Made by a program: the position numbers and the translations under genes. This document shows positions 1 to 11,200 of a DNA stretch of 64,000 nt, piece after piece. The DNA is from Amblyornis subalaris (lineage: Eukaryota > Chordata > Aves > Passeriformes > Ptilonorhynchidae). Within the stretch, counting starts at the first letter, position 1. Each line of letters begins with the position of its first letter. The DNA is taken from the NCBI GenBank assembly GCA_018881555.1, contig JACAXG010000013.1, positions 6,424,191 to 6,488,190 on the forward strand, written 5' to 3'. The notes beneath the pieces are model-generated. The model worked only from the letters and a program-made list of their open reading frames with translations, had not been told where the DNA came from and ran no database searches.

Positions 1-678
1 TCAACTAGTCAGAAAAGGACAGGGTATTTCTAGCTGGTCACTCATCTCTAAACAAAGAGGTGTTTTTTCCACCCACAACTGTAGTGGAAGTTCTTTCAGC
101 CTTTTTTGATACACAAAAAGGCTGCAAAATTCAGACTTTGCATTGGTAATTTAATGTCTGTCCAACCTGCCTTTCAAGGCAGGTATATACATCCTATTAA
201 CTTGCAGACAGGTCTCAGACTCAAGACAGTGCAATATGAAGGAAGTGCAGCCAGCTTCTTGCACACCTCTTGGCTTCCTCCTGCAATGCTGTCTAGACTC
301 CCAAGCCCTACCTGAAACCTACACCTCTGGCTCCTCCTGGCAGAGCCCAATGCAGACACCACTACAGTTACTCTGAGCTTCTGTGCTTGCCTAGAGCATG
401 AGCCACCAGCTCACCAGCACAGCCCCACAACAGCAGGGGCTTCTCACCTGAGCTCTCCTCCACAACCTCCAGGCAGAAGTGACAGCAGGTTTTATCTGCC
501 ACTTAACTGCAAGTGAGCACAACTACCAACACAGCCTTCTAGTTTTACAATTAAAAACATTTAAGCACAACTCTTCATCTATCAAGGTTCTGCCATGAAC
601 TAAGTTCTGGGAACAAGATACTGGTGTTTTACTAGCACATGAGCTGAAGAATGGCACAAGACACTAGATTACGCCTTT
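1..678. other. Flank downstream of HNRNPAB, no gene seen
   Basis: No exon-like reading frame, RNA gene or repeat was recognised here. It lies beyond the distal HNRNPAB poly(A) signal and is moderately AT-rich. The short frames present overlap one another on both strands without splice-site support. Confidence 0.5.
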
Positions 679-684
679 TTTATT
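679..684 (-). terminator. Distal poly(A) signal of HNRNPAB (candidate)
   Basis: AATAAA on the minus strand (TTTATT on plus). Use of this site would give a 3' UTR of roughly 580 nt after the stop at 1258-1260. The hexamer is seen directly; its use is inferred. Confidence 0.4.
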
Positions 685-1139
685 TCAAAAGCTAGGATAG
701 CTTCAATATCCATGTCATGGTGAATCAGAACACATGTAAAATACCTTACAATACATTAGATTCCAAAAAGGTACCAAAAAGTACAGTAAAATTAACACTT
801 CCATTACAGGAAATGTATGACACAAAAACAATACAAAATAAAAAGGTGGAAAGTGACACTGGTTCCCTAAGATGCATCTCATTCTGTACAACTGGAGTAA
901 TGCAGAGTCCATAGTTAACTCCAAGAGGCAGTCCCTAGATGCAGAGCTGCAGCTTTAAGCAGACCCTCAAAATCAGTTTCAGTTTAACCTATTAATAAAA
1001 TCATTAATTAATATCTTCAGCAATGCTGAAATTTACACACCACACTGTCTAGACAACTAGTTATCGGTAAGTATTAAACATGTAAAACATTTCCAGGGAG
1101 CTCTTCCAAGTAAGATGCACATTTAACAGGCCATAGAAA

Positions 1140-1145
1140 TTTATT
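1140..1145 (-). terminator. Proximal poly(A) signal of HNRNPAB (candidate)
   Basis: AATAAA on the minus strand about 115 nt past the HNRNPAB stop codon, followed in the transcript direction by U-rich sequence. Together with the signal at 679-684 it suggests two alternative 3' ends. Only the hexamer and its position are observed. Confidence 0.45.
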
Positions 1146-1257
1146 GTAAAGTTAAATTTGGTACAGAACTGAAGTATCCATCTACAGCATTGTATACAAA
1201 ACCTATGCAGTCATTTTCCAAAAGAGACCATGCCACTGCATACCTGAATATGTTTGA

Positions 1258-4200
1258 TCAATATGGCTTGTAGTTATTCTGATGACCACCACGTCTTGGT
1301 GTCTTCCCATAATTTGCACTGCCTTGACCTATGAACAAGAGAACAAATGCATTAAACTGCTAATTAGTTATGCTTGCTTATACCCAATACAGTTCTCTTT
1401 ACTTACTGTAATCATAGCCTGGTCCATATCCATAATACCCATATCCTGAATAATCATAGCCTCCATAGCCACCATAACCTTGCTGATAGCCGTATCCTTG
1501 ATTCCCATAACCCTGGTTCCAGTAATTGCCATAACCTTGATTCCAATTTTGACTTTGAGCTATAGAAGGGAAAACCATCCACAAAATCCCATTTTAGTAC
1601 ACACAACTTATTTAGAATGTGTCCATACTAAAGTAGTGTGTGTGGTACTTACCGCCGCCTCTTCCACCTCTGCCTCTTCCTCCATAGCTACCTCTTCCTC
1701 CGCCACTACTGAACTGCTGTTGCTGGTACACTTCTTTTGGCTGTGCTACCTTAATCTCACACTGCAAATAAAAAACAAGGAAGACAATGTAAACTGTCTT
1801 AGAGTAGCACTGCCCAACCTGAGCACCTGGGACAGCCGGAGGTTCCTCTGGAGGCAAAGGAGGTGTACATGCCATGCTCCTGTCAGGTGAGCAGCAATAA
1901 TGCATATCCAGAGGCACCTGATTTATTGTGCCACTTGGGCAAAGGTAAGTCACTGTCAGCCTTCCCAAGAGGCCACTGCTTTCAGGGCATATTATCCTGC
2001 CTATTCCCTACCATCAATTTCCCCATGGAAGAGGTACTGAGGCCACCTCTCCTGTAGGAACCACAAGGCTGCTGCTATCAGACTGCTTCACCTGACCTGC
2101 ACTGAATGAACAAGGCTCCAAGAAATACACCAGAAAAAGTTCTCCTGGCAGCCACTGTACACCCTACACACTGTGCATGTGGTTGGACTGTACCATACCC
2201 CTACCAATGCTTGAAATCATCATTTATCAAATATTAACAGGTAAAACCAACCAGAATTGACATTTCCAAGACAGGCTCCCAGGCTGCAGTTCAAGCTGTC
2301 AGCGAACTGCCTGGTTCCTGGATCTGTGCACAGTCCAAGATTAAAGCTACTGCCACTGCAAAAGGAACAGCAGCACCTGAGCAAGCCTGGCTTGGAGTTC
2401 TTCACCACAGGACTTTTAAGGTAACCTGCTTTTTATTATCTATGGCTATAACACAAAAATGAGTCACAGATAGAAGATACGGAAATTTCTCTGCTCCCTT
2501 GGCATGTAGGCATTCATCTCTCCTGAAAACAAACTTCACTGCTAACCAGTGACTTTCCCGGTGTGTTGGGTTGGCCAAAGTTTATTTCGTACCATGTCAA
2601 GACCAGTCATAAACTAAGTGCAATCTAAATCACTATGTCAGACAGTATGACCCAATGTAACAGGGGTCTGAAGTTATGTGGACAGTCAGCACTGGCCTCA
2701 GAGCAAAGCAAAGAAGGAACATCTCCAGCCAATATGTATCATTTGCCTCCAGTCCTCTCCACATCAGCTTGACATGAGCCTCTCTCCATTAGCTGTTCTC
2801 TCAGATGAGCAGTCAGCTGGTCAGAGCAACTCACACCACTCTGACTGTAGTTCCCATAACCAGCTGACCAGGTACAAGTTGCCATAAATTTACATTCACT
2901 CTCTGGATTCTTGTAGTGGGTTTATATGACAAGGTTTTGGTAGCAGGGGCAGTGCAGGAAGAGGCTTCTGAAAGAAGAAACCAAAAGCTGCCCACCCCCC
3001 AGCAGACAGAGCCAGCTTCAGCCAGATGCTTACAAAGTTACTGTCTGCAAGGCCTGCATTTATGCAAGTGCTCCATGCTCAAAACAGGCATCTACCTGCT
3101 GAAATGGCTTACACTGCTACATCAACAAGCCAGTTCCCCCCATATATTTAATGAATGCAATTAGATACTTTACACACAAAAGGCCCTAAAACATAGCAAT
3201 TATTGAAGTCACAAGTATTGGCAAAGAGCCTTGGTAGCCTCTGTAACTGAACTTAGGGCAAAACACCAGTATGGTAAACTGCAGGCTGTCCTCACTGTAA
3301 ATTTGGTACCTTGACACAAGAGATCTACAAAAACCTTCTCAGGTTAGAGATGCAGTGGTATTATGCTTAGTAACTTGGACTAAGAGTTACAAGTCAGAGT
3401 TTCTACCTTGCTTCCACTGACGTTATGGAATTTCTTCTCCAAAACCTTCTTCACTGGATCCTCTTCCTTGAAAGTGATGAACACAAACCCCCTCCTTTTG
3501 TTGGTCTTTGGATCCATTGGCAGTTCAATTGCTTCAATCTGAAGACATGAAATACTATTTTCAGACTTGTATTTTAGATGAACAGTTAAATGCACAAAAT
3601 TTGGGACAGTAAATCTGTAAATTTCCTCTCTATGCCTATTATGCAACACCAAAGTTGCAAGTCTTTCTATGCTAACACTGGCTTTCAGACTAGAGATTTC
3701 CATTTCACAACTCTTCAATTTTAACATCAGCTAACATGCTGTGAGTTAAAGACACAGGTATCTAACCAGCAATGCAAGCACTAATGCAGTAAGTGCCACT
3801 TTTGCTCTCAAGATGGGACATCTCTGGATGTTACAGAAGGCTTGACACATCTGAAGTTAATTTATTTTGAAACTTGTAAATTATTAGTAAACTAAAACAG
3901 CAACTGGAGACTACATTTAGAGTTTATTAAGATAACTTTACACACCTCTCCAAACTCTCCAAAGTATTCCCTGATTTTCTCTTCTGTGGCTTCTGGGTTT
4001 AGTCCACCAACAAATATTTTCTTCACTGGATCCTTTTTCATTGCCATGGCCTTCTTGGGATCAATTAGTCGTCCATCTAGTCTATGTTCTTTCTGTTCCA
4101 GAACCTGAAAGACAGTTTAATACGATTAACTCAAGATGAAAAGTTTCCCCTAGAAGTTAAGAAGCCAAAATATGAAGCTTAAATTCACCTTTTCAACACT

Positions 4201-7200
4201 CCCAGGTTCTTTGAAGAGAATAAATCCAAAGCCTCTGGATCTTCCTGTATTAGGGTCCATCTTTATCGTACAGTCGGTTACCTCACCGAATTTGGTGAAG
4301 TAATCTTTCAAGTCTTTTTTGCTCGTATCCCAACTCAGGCCACCAACAAACATCTTCCTGAAATTTCAAGGAGAGAAGAGCTACTTAGATTCAGGAAGTA
4401 CTACAGAAAAGCACACGCAGTAAGATGCTCAGTGGTGCACACCTCAGCAGCATTGTCAGAACAGGAGCAACTGTTCAGAGTTCAACACTTAGATCTTGTA
4501 AAAGCTGCTAATACTACAGGAGTGCACAAGGGTGGGCTTCTCCCCCCTCTTTTTGAGGGAATGCCACAATGCAGCCTGACATTTATTAGAGGCTATAAGA
4601 AATAATAAGAATTGCCTGAAATATTCCTTGCCAGTTCTTAGAACAGTATTCTACAATTTGCAACAAAGCAGTATTGATTATCAAGTACTGCCAACTCAGT
4701 TTTTGCAAAGAACCTAGGATCATTCCTACTGCTCTGAAAGCATTTAACAAAGAATAAGGCGTCAAAAGCAAAATATTTAAACTCTCTTAGGTTTTGATTA
4801 AATGGCTGTAAAAATTTTAGTCTTAAGTGCAAAATTTAAAGCAAGTATCTATGACCTCCAATAACAGTCACATACAACAGGTGGGACTTTGGACCTGCCT
4901 TAACTACTACATTGTGCACTTCTTCCTGCTTAGTTACTGACTCTGGTTCTATCTTCATCAGTACTACAGGGGTTTCTCCTTTCTTAGGCTTTACTTCCAA
5001 GTAGGCGAATACAGTTCTTCCCTGCCCATTTTCCCATAAAAAATACCCTCTGAAGGAGGATATCTATCTCAAAGAACTAAATTCGAGGCACAATACAGAA
5101 GTAAAGCTAACAAACAAAACACTGATATCAGGCAATAAGGCATTTTTCAAATGCTTCGCTTCAAATGAAAACATTAATAACATGGCTGTATTTTCTATTT
5201 TCAGAGTTTCCAAGGTAACAAACTGCCTTTTTATCTAACTATAGACTGAAACAGTTTAAGTTGTCATTACCCTGTTTAGAGGCAACCTAGATTGGCACTA
5301 GAAGGTAGCAGCACTTTTAGAAACTAAACTATGCTTAAATAAAATTGGCTTTTGGCGGTCATGTGGAACTTTGATTTGCTAGAATTAACATCCCTTTATG
5401 TTCAAAAGGCAACACGAGGTGTGGGGGGGAACCTTATGCGGGTTTTGCCCTTTTTTCTTAAACTGGATGAAACCATACCCTTTCTAGGCTGAACTTGGGT
5501 TTTTTCAGAAGCCCAAGCTGTGCACTTAGCCGATGAGAGCAGCAGGAAGCACAGGGTCCAAGTAAAGCATGTGCTTCCTGCAGCCATTACAGAAGAGCCT
5601 TAGAGGAACTGCCTTACAAAGTTTACTAAGCCTTTCAATACCAGGTGAAAGAAAGGTGACTTCGTGGATTTCCTTCCCATCCCAACAGCTGACTGTGGCT
5701 GCTATAACCTGTGCAGACTGACAGTGGCTTCCCACAGCACACTGTCATCACTGACTACACTTAGAGAACAATCAAGAGAAACTCCGTGGTTGGGGGATAA
5801 CAGGAATTTGTCTGGAGGCAGCTTTGGATGCTTTATGGCATCAGGTTGGGGCTGTGGAATCGCCACATGCTAAATTCACCTCTCACCACAGCAGTAGGTA
5901 TTACATTTTGCAATTTGCAGTGCTTTGTTTTATAACTGGAAAAACCTATAACTACATATAACACCACAATGTAGAGCCTTTGAAATGAAGACAAAATTCC
6001 TAGTATTTGGCTTTGCCTTCAGAGGCCACAGAAACTGGAGAACTGCACACTTAACAAGTAGTCTTTTTCTCTCCTGAGTGTATTTGTGAAGCTAAATCAA
6101 AGCTTATTTCAGCTTCTGACAAAGTAGTCTAATGTCAGTGCCTTGGACAGCTCTCATTTTAGCACAGCACTACATTTTTCACATAGGTCAATTCCTCTAC
6201 ATAACTGCTTTTCTTTTAAGTTTCCTTTCATACCGATTTGGGCTGAAACTTGTCACCTCCTATTCGTGAAAAGGCTATCACCCTTTCTTCAGCACAGAGT
6301 ATTAGAAACAGTAAAGAAAAATTCGTATGCAACTAAAAGGCCTAACTTTGGAACCTAACTAAAGGTTCTCAATCCTTCTACTGTCTGCAAAAAGTACATC
6401 TGGCCCCAGCTTGTAGAAAACTTGTGCAAGTGTTATTCGTCCTTTATAGTCAAAATCTATTACACTGGCTTCAGCTCTCTGTTTAACCTGAGGGATCTGA
6501 TCCTCTGCTTCAGAGCTCAGGGATAACAAAGGGAGTTCCAATTAAATACATGGGGTAGCCCGAATAACAAAGACCCGCTTGAGAAATAGGCAAGTCATGT
6601 ACATGTCAAAGCGCAAGTATTTACAAACAGACCAACTATGATAGGGAAGAAATGCTTCTTGTGTACACAAGGATGCCACTACGAAAACACCGCGAAACTA
6701 CACTGACTCCTCCAGAAAGCCGTTGTAAAACCCAAGACATTTTCTGACAATGCTGCGAAGTAGCACACCAAAATCGCTCTTACCGATTTAAACACACCGC
6801 GCGTCGTCTCAATCGTCCTGATTTTCCCTCTACTTCCTTTAAAAAATACTTAGCTTACCGTTACTGCCTTCCAAAGTCAGGATTATTTTTTTATGTGCTT
6901 TACACAAAACATATCCGCATTTATATGGACGCCGGTAGCGATGGGCCATGCGATTCCCCAGAAAGTTTCAACCAGTCCCCCTCCCCCAACAGAAAGCAAC
7001 TCCTTCCATCCGCCCCTTTCGCTAAAGAGGGAAAGGATGAAGAAAACGCGGGAGAGGTAAATCCCCTTCCATTTTACAGCGTGAGACGGCAACAGCCCCG
7101 CTCGGCGCCCCTCCCCCAGCCGCCACATGGCGCCAACAAAAGGCAGCGCCAGAACAAAGGAAGCGCTGGTGCTGCAGGGCCCCGGCTCGGCGGGGCCGCT

Positions 7201-7550
7201 CCCGCCGCCCTCCCCGCCGGGCCAAGCGGGGCCGGGGGCGCTGCCGCCGCCGCAGGGCCGCGCCGGGCCCAGCGCTCCGCACATGGCGCCCGCGCTTACC
7301 CCGCGTCCTCCTCGTTCTTGCTGGCGTTGATCTGGTCGCCCTCGGCCCCGTTCTGGCTGGCGGCCGTGCCCGCTGTTCCCGCAGCCGGGCCGGCTCCGGC
7401 AGCCGCCGCCGCACCCGCTGCTCCTGCCGCTGCTGCCGCCGCCGCCGCCGGAGCCCCGCCGGTCTCGGCCTGCTGCTCCCCGGCGCTTTCGGCCGCTTCG
7501 TGCCCGTTCTGGGTGGCGCCGGCCGCCAGCTGCTGCTCCGCTTCCGACAT
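1258..7550 (-). CDS. HNRNPAB: Heterogeneous nuclear ribonucleoprotein A/B (CArG-binding factor A)
   Basis: Nuclear RNA-binding protein that binds AU/G-rich pre-mRNA and single-stranded DNA and takes part in mRNA processing and transport. Coding exons in transcript order: 7550-7300, 4357-4189, 4104-3946, 3538-3407, 1761-1653, 1559-1407, 1328-1258. All are bounded by GT/AG and sum to 1044 nt (347 aa plus stop). The start ATG at 7550-7548 opens MSEAEQQ, as in vertebrate orthologues. Residues 1-84 are an Ala/Gly-rich head ending [13 protein letters not shown]1 runs about 85-165 (RNP2 MFVGGL, RNP1 RGFGFILF) and RRM2 about 170-245 (RNP2 IFVGGL, RNP1 RGFVFITF). An RGG patch ([10 protein letters not shown]) is followed by a Gly/Tyr-rich tail ending HQNNYKPY. 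Exon 1559-1407 (51 codons) keeps frame if skipped, matching the known long and short isoforms. The human long form is about 330 aa; most of the extra length here is alanine. Assignment against HNRNPD or HNRNPDL is clear from the N-terminus and tail. Confidence 0.97.
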
Positions 7551-7587
7551 GGTGCCCCGTCCGCAGAGGGAGAGGGACGAGAAGCGC

Positions 7588-7700
7588 CTGCGAAAGAGGA
7601 GCGCGGGTCAGCGCGGCGGCTCCTCCCCGGCCGGGCCGGTCTGATCCGGTCCGCTCACACCCCTCCCCCTTCCCGCCGCCGCCATCCCGCCTGTACTCAC
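7588..7700 (-). other. Probable 5' UTR intron of HNRNPAB
   Basis: On the minus strand a consensus donor GTGAGT (7700-7695) and a pyrimidine-rich acceptor ending TTTCGCAG (just above 7587) delimit a 113 nt intron. The coding exon would then begin at 7587 with a short leader before the ATG at 7550. A separate non-coding first exon fits my memory of the mammalian gene. Inferred from splice signals only. Confidence 0.55.
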
Positions 7701-7872
7701 TTTAAAACCCGCTCCCGATAAAACCCGGGCCGACCGGAGTCTGATTAAAACTGCCCCGGCGCTGGTGCTGGAGCCGATCCCGCTCCCCGCGGCTGCTCCG
7801 CACCGGACCCGCCGCCACCGCCGTCTCCTCCTCAGACACGTACTCGGGCCCGCGCCCGCGACGCGTGGCCAA

Positions 7873-7879
7873 TTTTATA
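7873..7879 (-). promoter_or_regulatory. TATA box of HNRNPAB
   Basis: TATAAAA on the minus strand inside the CpG island, preceded in the same direction by a GC-rich stretch. It places the start site near 7840-7850, giving a first exon from there to about 7701, where the GTGAGT donor lies. A TATA box inside a CpG island is a minority arrangement. The motif is seen; the start site is inferred. Confidence 0.6.
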
Positions 7880-8047
7880 CCTCCGCCACACCGCAACAAG
7901 ACGCGTCCTGGTTGGCCGTCGCCGCCTGTCACTCAGGGGGTTCGACGCTCTCTGTTGGCTGCGCCTCGGGGGGTGGGGCCGCGCGGGGAGAGGCGGGCGA
8001 GGCGGGACCGGGAGTTGCCGGCAGGGCCGGGGCGGCACAGCCCCGGG

Positions 8048-8122
8048 CGGGATCGGGATCGGGATCGGGATCGGGATCGGGATCGGGATCGGGATCGGGA
8101 TCGGGATCGGGATCGGGATCGG
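8048..8122. repeat. Hexanucleotide tandem repeat (GATCGG)12
   Basis: Twelve perfect GATCGG copies from 8051 to 8122, with an imperfect GGGCGG start. It lies about 200 bp upstream of the inferred HNRNPAB start site, within the CpG island. The copies show no internal mismatch, which suggests recent expansion and likely length polymorphism. Open frames across it on both strands encode only dipeptide repeats (for example Gly-Ser, Asp-Arg, Pro-Ile) and are not taken as genes. Confidence 0.97.
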
Positions 8123-8210
8123 GGCCGCGCTCCCAACACGGCCCGTGGTTCGGCCACGGCGGCCCCGCGCCCGCGCGTTCCGCACGGGAACGTCCTGTTG
8201 GGGCTGGAGC

Positions 8211-11200
8211 GCTGTTATTTACTTACAGAGCCGCCCTGCTTTAGCTCGAGGTGTGTTACGGGCACTGAGTCAGTTACTCCAGGACGAGAGGTTTGCTTAA
8301 TGTTTCCAGCTCTGCTGGTTTTGCAGCCGAGAGGGGACAGAGTTTGTTGTTTTTAAACTTAGATTTGGATATTACATAACTCGGGGAGCCGAAGCGCTGA
8401 GCACGTGCCCAGGCCTTAATTCCTTTTGCCCAAGGATATGTCAACCTTGTTGGCAAAGTTGTGTCTGAGAAGTGCGAGAGTCAACTGCTCCTTGTAACCA
8501 CACATTCTCGTATAACATACAGCTCCTAATGTCCTATTTGTCCATACCAAAGGGGCAGATTTTGGCTTCTAGACAGCTAAAGCTTACTGCCACATCTTTA
8601 AAAAAAAATAAAAGTTAAGCCCTTTGCTTGTGGGCAAACACTAACAATTATTACCTAACCTACTGTAGTAATGAGTGCACACATTATTGCTCCACCCTCT
8701 GTCAAGTATCTCTTGTGGCTCAACTTGGATGTTTTAATCTGCTGTTAAAGCTCAGTAGTGCCCACAGCTACTTGTGAATAGAAGGAGTGGTGATACATTT
8801 TGTTAAGTGATCTGGTCTGAGATCCTGGCTGTCCTTCAGTGAACTGCTTTTAGAACAGTTTTTATCCCAAATACAGTAGGTCAGAATTCATCTTTAGAGA
8901 TGTCTATCTCAACATAGGCTCCGAGGAGGGGAGGGTGCCCTATAGACAAACTCTCAATCAGATCTTGAGGCTGAACTTTGTAAAACAATGTTCTATGGAG
9001 TCAGGGCAGTAAAGCCAGTAGAAAGAGCACCTAACCAGTACACTTGAAAATTGTGATGTACTCAGGACAGGTTGCAGATGTTGACTGATAGAGATGCTCA
9101 TCTTTATAGGAATGTATTTTTAGATTGTTTTCTTCTATTGAACCTCAAATAAAATTTTAGAAGCAAAGAATTTTTTTATAAGATATTGTAATTTATACCA
9201 TCTCAGGAGAGCTTACACCACATCCAGTAAGGGGGCTTCTTGTGATTTTTCAGGCTGCTTTGGCTTAGATTGTAGAACTCTCAGGTCTGTACCAAAAAGG
9301 TGTGGTTTGTGATTACAAGCAGGTAAGCCACTGTCTCTCAGGTGACTGCATTCACTTACACAGTGCTGATAGTCTGCCTAATTGGAAAATACCACACATT
9401 TGCTTAAGTCACAGGGAGTTAAGGCCACACTGACATTCGAATGCCACTGCCCTGGTTCCCTGTCAACCTTCTTTTTGCAGGTTTTTCTGTATGCAGCTGT
9501 GACAGGTGACTGCAGAAATACATCTGTGCTGAAGTTACAAGGTTACAGACCACCTGAGAGTAACCTGAAATTTGCAGCAGTTTACCTGGGTCTGTCAGGT
9601 AAGTTCAGGCTTGGCTGATGGATGTAACCTGAGTGGTTTGGATGATATATTTATTACTTCATTTTCTTGCAAGATTCACTGCCTATAACATCTGCTTTGT
9701 ATTTCATCAAGTCTTGCTAAAAATGTGAATGATTGTCATCTCAGGACTTCTCCATTAATTTCCCTTTACTTTCTCTTCTCTTTTTTTCCCCCCATTTCTC
9801 TTTTTTGCTTTGCTGAACCTGTCTCATCTTTCCCTACCACTGACACTTTGTCAGGTGTTTTCCTGTTCCTGCCTAACAGTGCTTTCTTTAAAGCTGTGCT
9901 CTTTTCCAGCTGCCCATTTCTCCCGGTTAGGTGCCTCTCAATCTCTCATCCTGGCAATTCCAACCAGGCAGGCCCCACCTAGCAGGGCTCTCTGTGATTC
10001 CCAGTTGCCCCATGTTAATAGCTGTTTGATTAAACCTTTTGTGTCCCATATCCAAGAGCAGGATAACAATGTGGTTGTAGACTGGCTAAGCAGCCTGGTT
10101 TGAGAACTGTGACTGGCCTAACTAACAAAGTCATTCTTTACACACCTAGACATCAAGCACTGAGAAACATGAGAATATGAGTGGTTCTGATTATTTTTTG
10201 TCTCACCAGGCCCCATCATGCCACAGGCAATTTTAAAGAATTCCTCTGGGCTGTGACTTGGGTTTTGGTCTTGTTTTTCTCTCCCCACTCAATGTGGTTA
10301 ATCAAAGAAAAGTACACACATACCATCTTGGGTGGTAATTCTCCTTACATGACACATTCACTGGTGAGAAAAAAAGTATCATTGTTTGCCATTTTTAAAT
10401 CCTGTAATTGCTATGATTACTCAAGGTGTTGACTGAAATTCCATTTAATTTTACTTGCATATGGACTTTCTGATCTTGGGCCTAATTTTGCTGTTCTATC
10501 AAACTTGCAGTTTATGCCAAGCCCTGCCCTTGCTGTCTGTTCATACCAGTTTTGTGCCATACCTGTCTTCATTACCTCCTTCTCTTTCTCTTTCTTGGTC
10601 ATCCTCTCCATTTCCTCATTATTTCCCTTGTGTTGATTTTTCTAGCTCCTGTCCTGTTAAAAAAGAAGGAGAGAACCAACATATCGTTCACTGCCTTGAA
10701 ACTTGGTGTAATTTATCTTGTTTCCCACACCCTATGCCTGTCTTGTTTAAGTTGATTGTAAACATGTCAGGTCACAGACTGCCTACTCTATACCAAATAC
10801 CATGCTATAGGAAGCTTCTGTCTGAGTCTTTATGCACAGCATAAATAAATACATTTTATTAATAATAAATCCCATAGATTTTAGTGATGGGGCTGAATGT
10901 AAGGGCTCAAAATAAGAAAAAAGGATTCCTTATACTACATGGAATTAAGCTGAATAGAAGATGCCTTTAAGGAGGCATTGACAATATGTCTTCAAAAAAA
11001 AGCCTAAGTTAACCGATTGCCTCTTTTAATTTGTTAGATAAAAGATTTTTATTGGTTTATTCATACATTCATTTCTTCATTGTGGATAGGATCACAGTGA
11101 CTACTTATCTCTGAGCTTAGTGGCCTCAGAGATAATCCAAGCCATATTATGTTAAACATCGTGTAGAACAATGAAGCAGCGAACACATGCAAGTGTTTCT

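Larger units (their letters stand above)
7060..8210. promoter_or_regulatory. CpG island over the HNRNPAB promoter and first exons
   Basis: Very CpG-dense, GC-rich block covering the first coding exon, the 5' UTR and the upstream promoter of HNRNPAB. CpG density falls off sharply on both sides, where the sequence becomes AT-rich. Boundaries are by eye. No divergent plus-strand gene with a supported exon starts from it. Confidence 0.85.

Noticed and set aside
6895..7644. 249-codon plus-strand frame across the HNRNPAB first exon
   Set aside because: Alanine/proline-rich shadow of the CpG island, antisense to the HNRNPAB coding exon.
7765..8356. Several long frames with Gly-Ser, Asp-Arg, Arg-Ser or Pro-Ile repeats
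   Set aside because: Produced by the GATCGG repeat and surrounding GC-rich DNA; no splice or start context.
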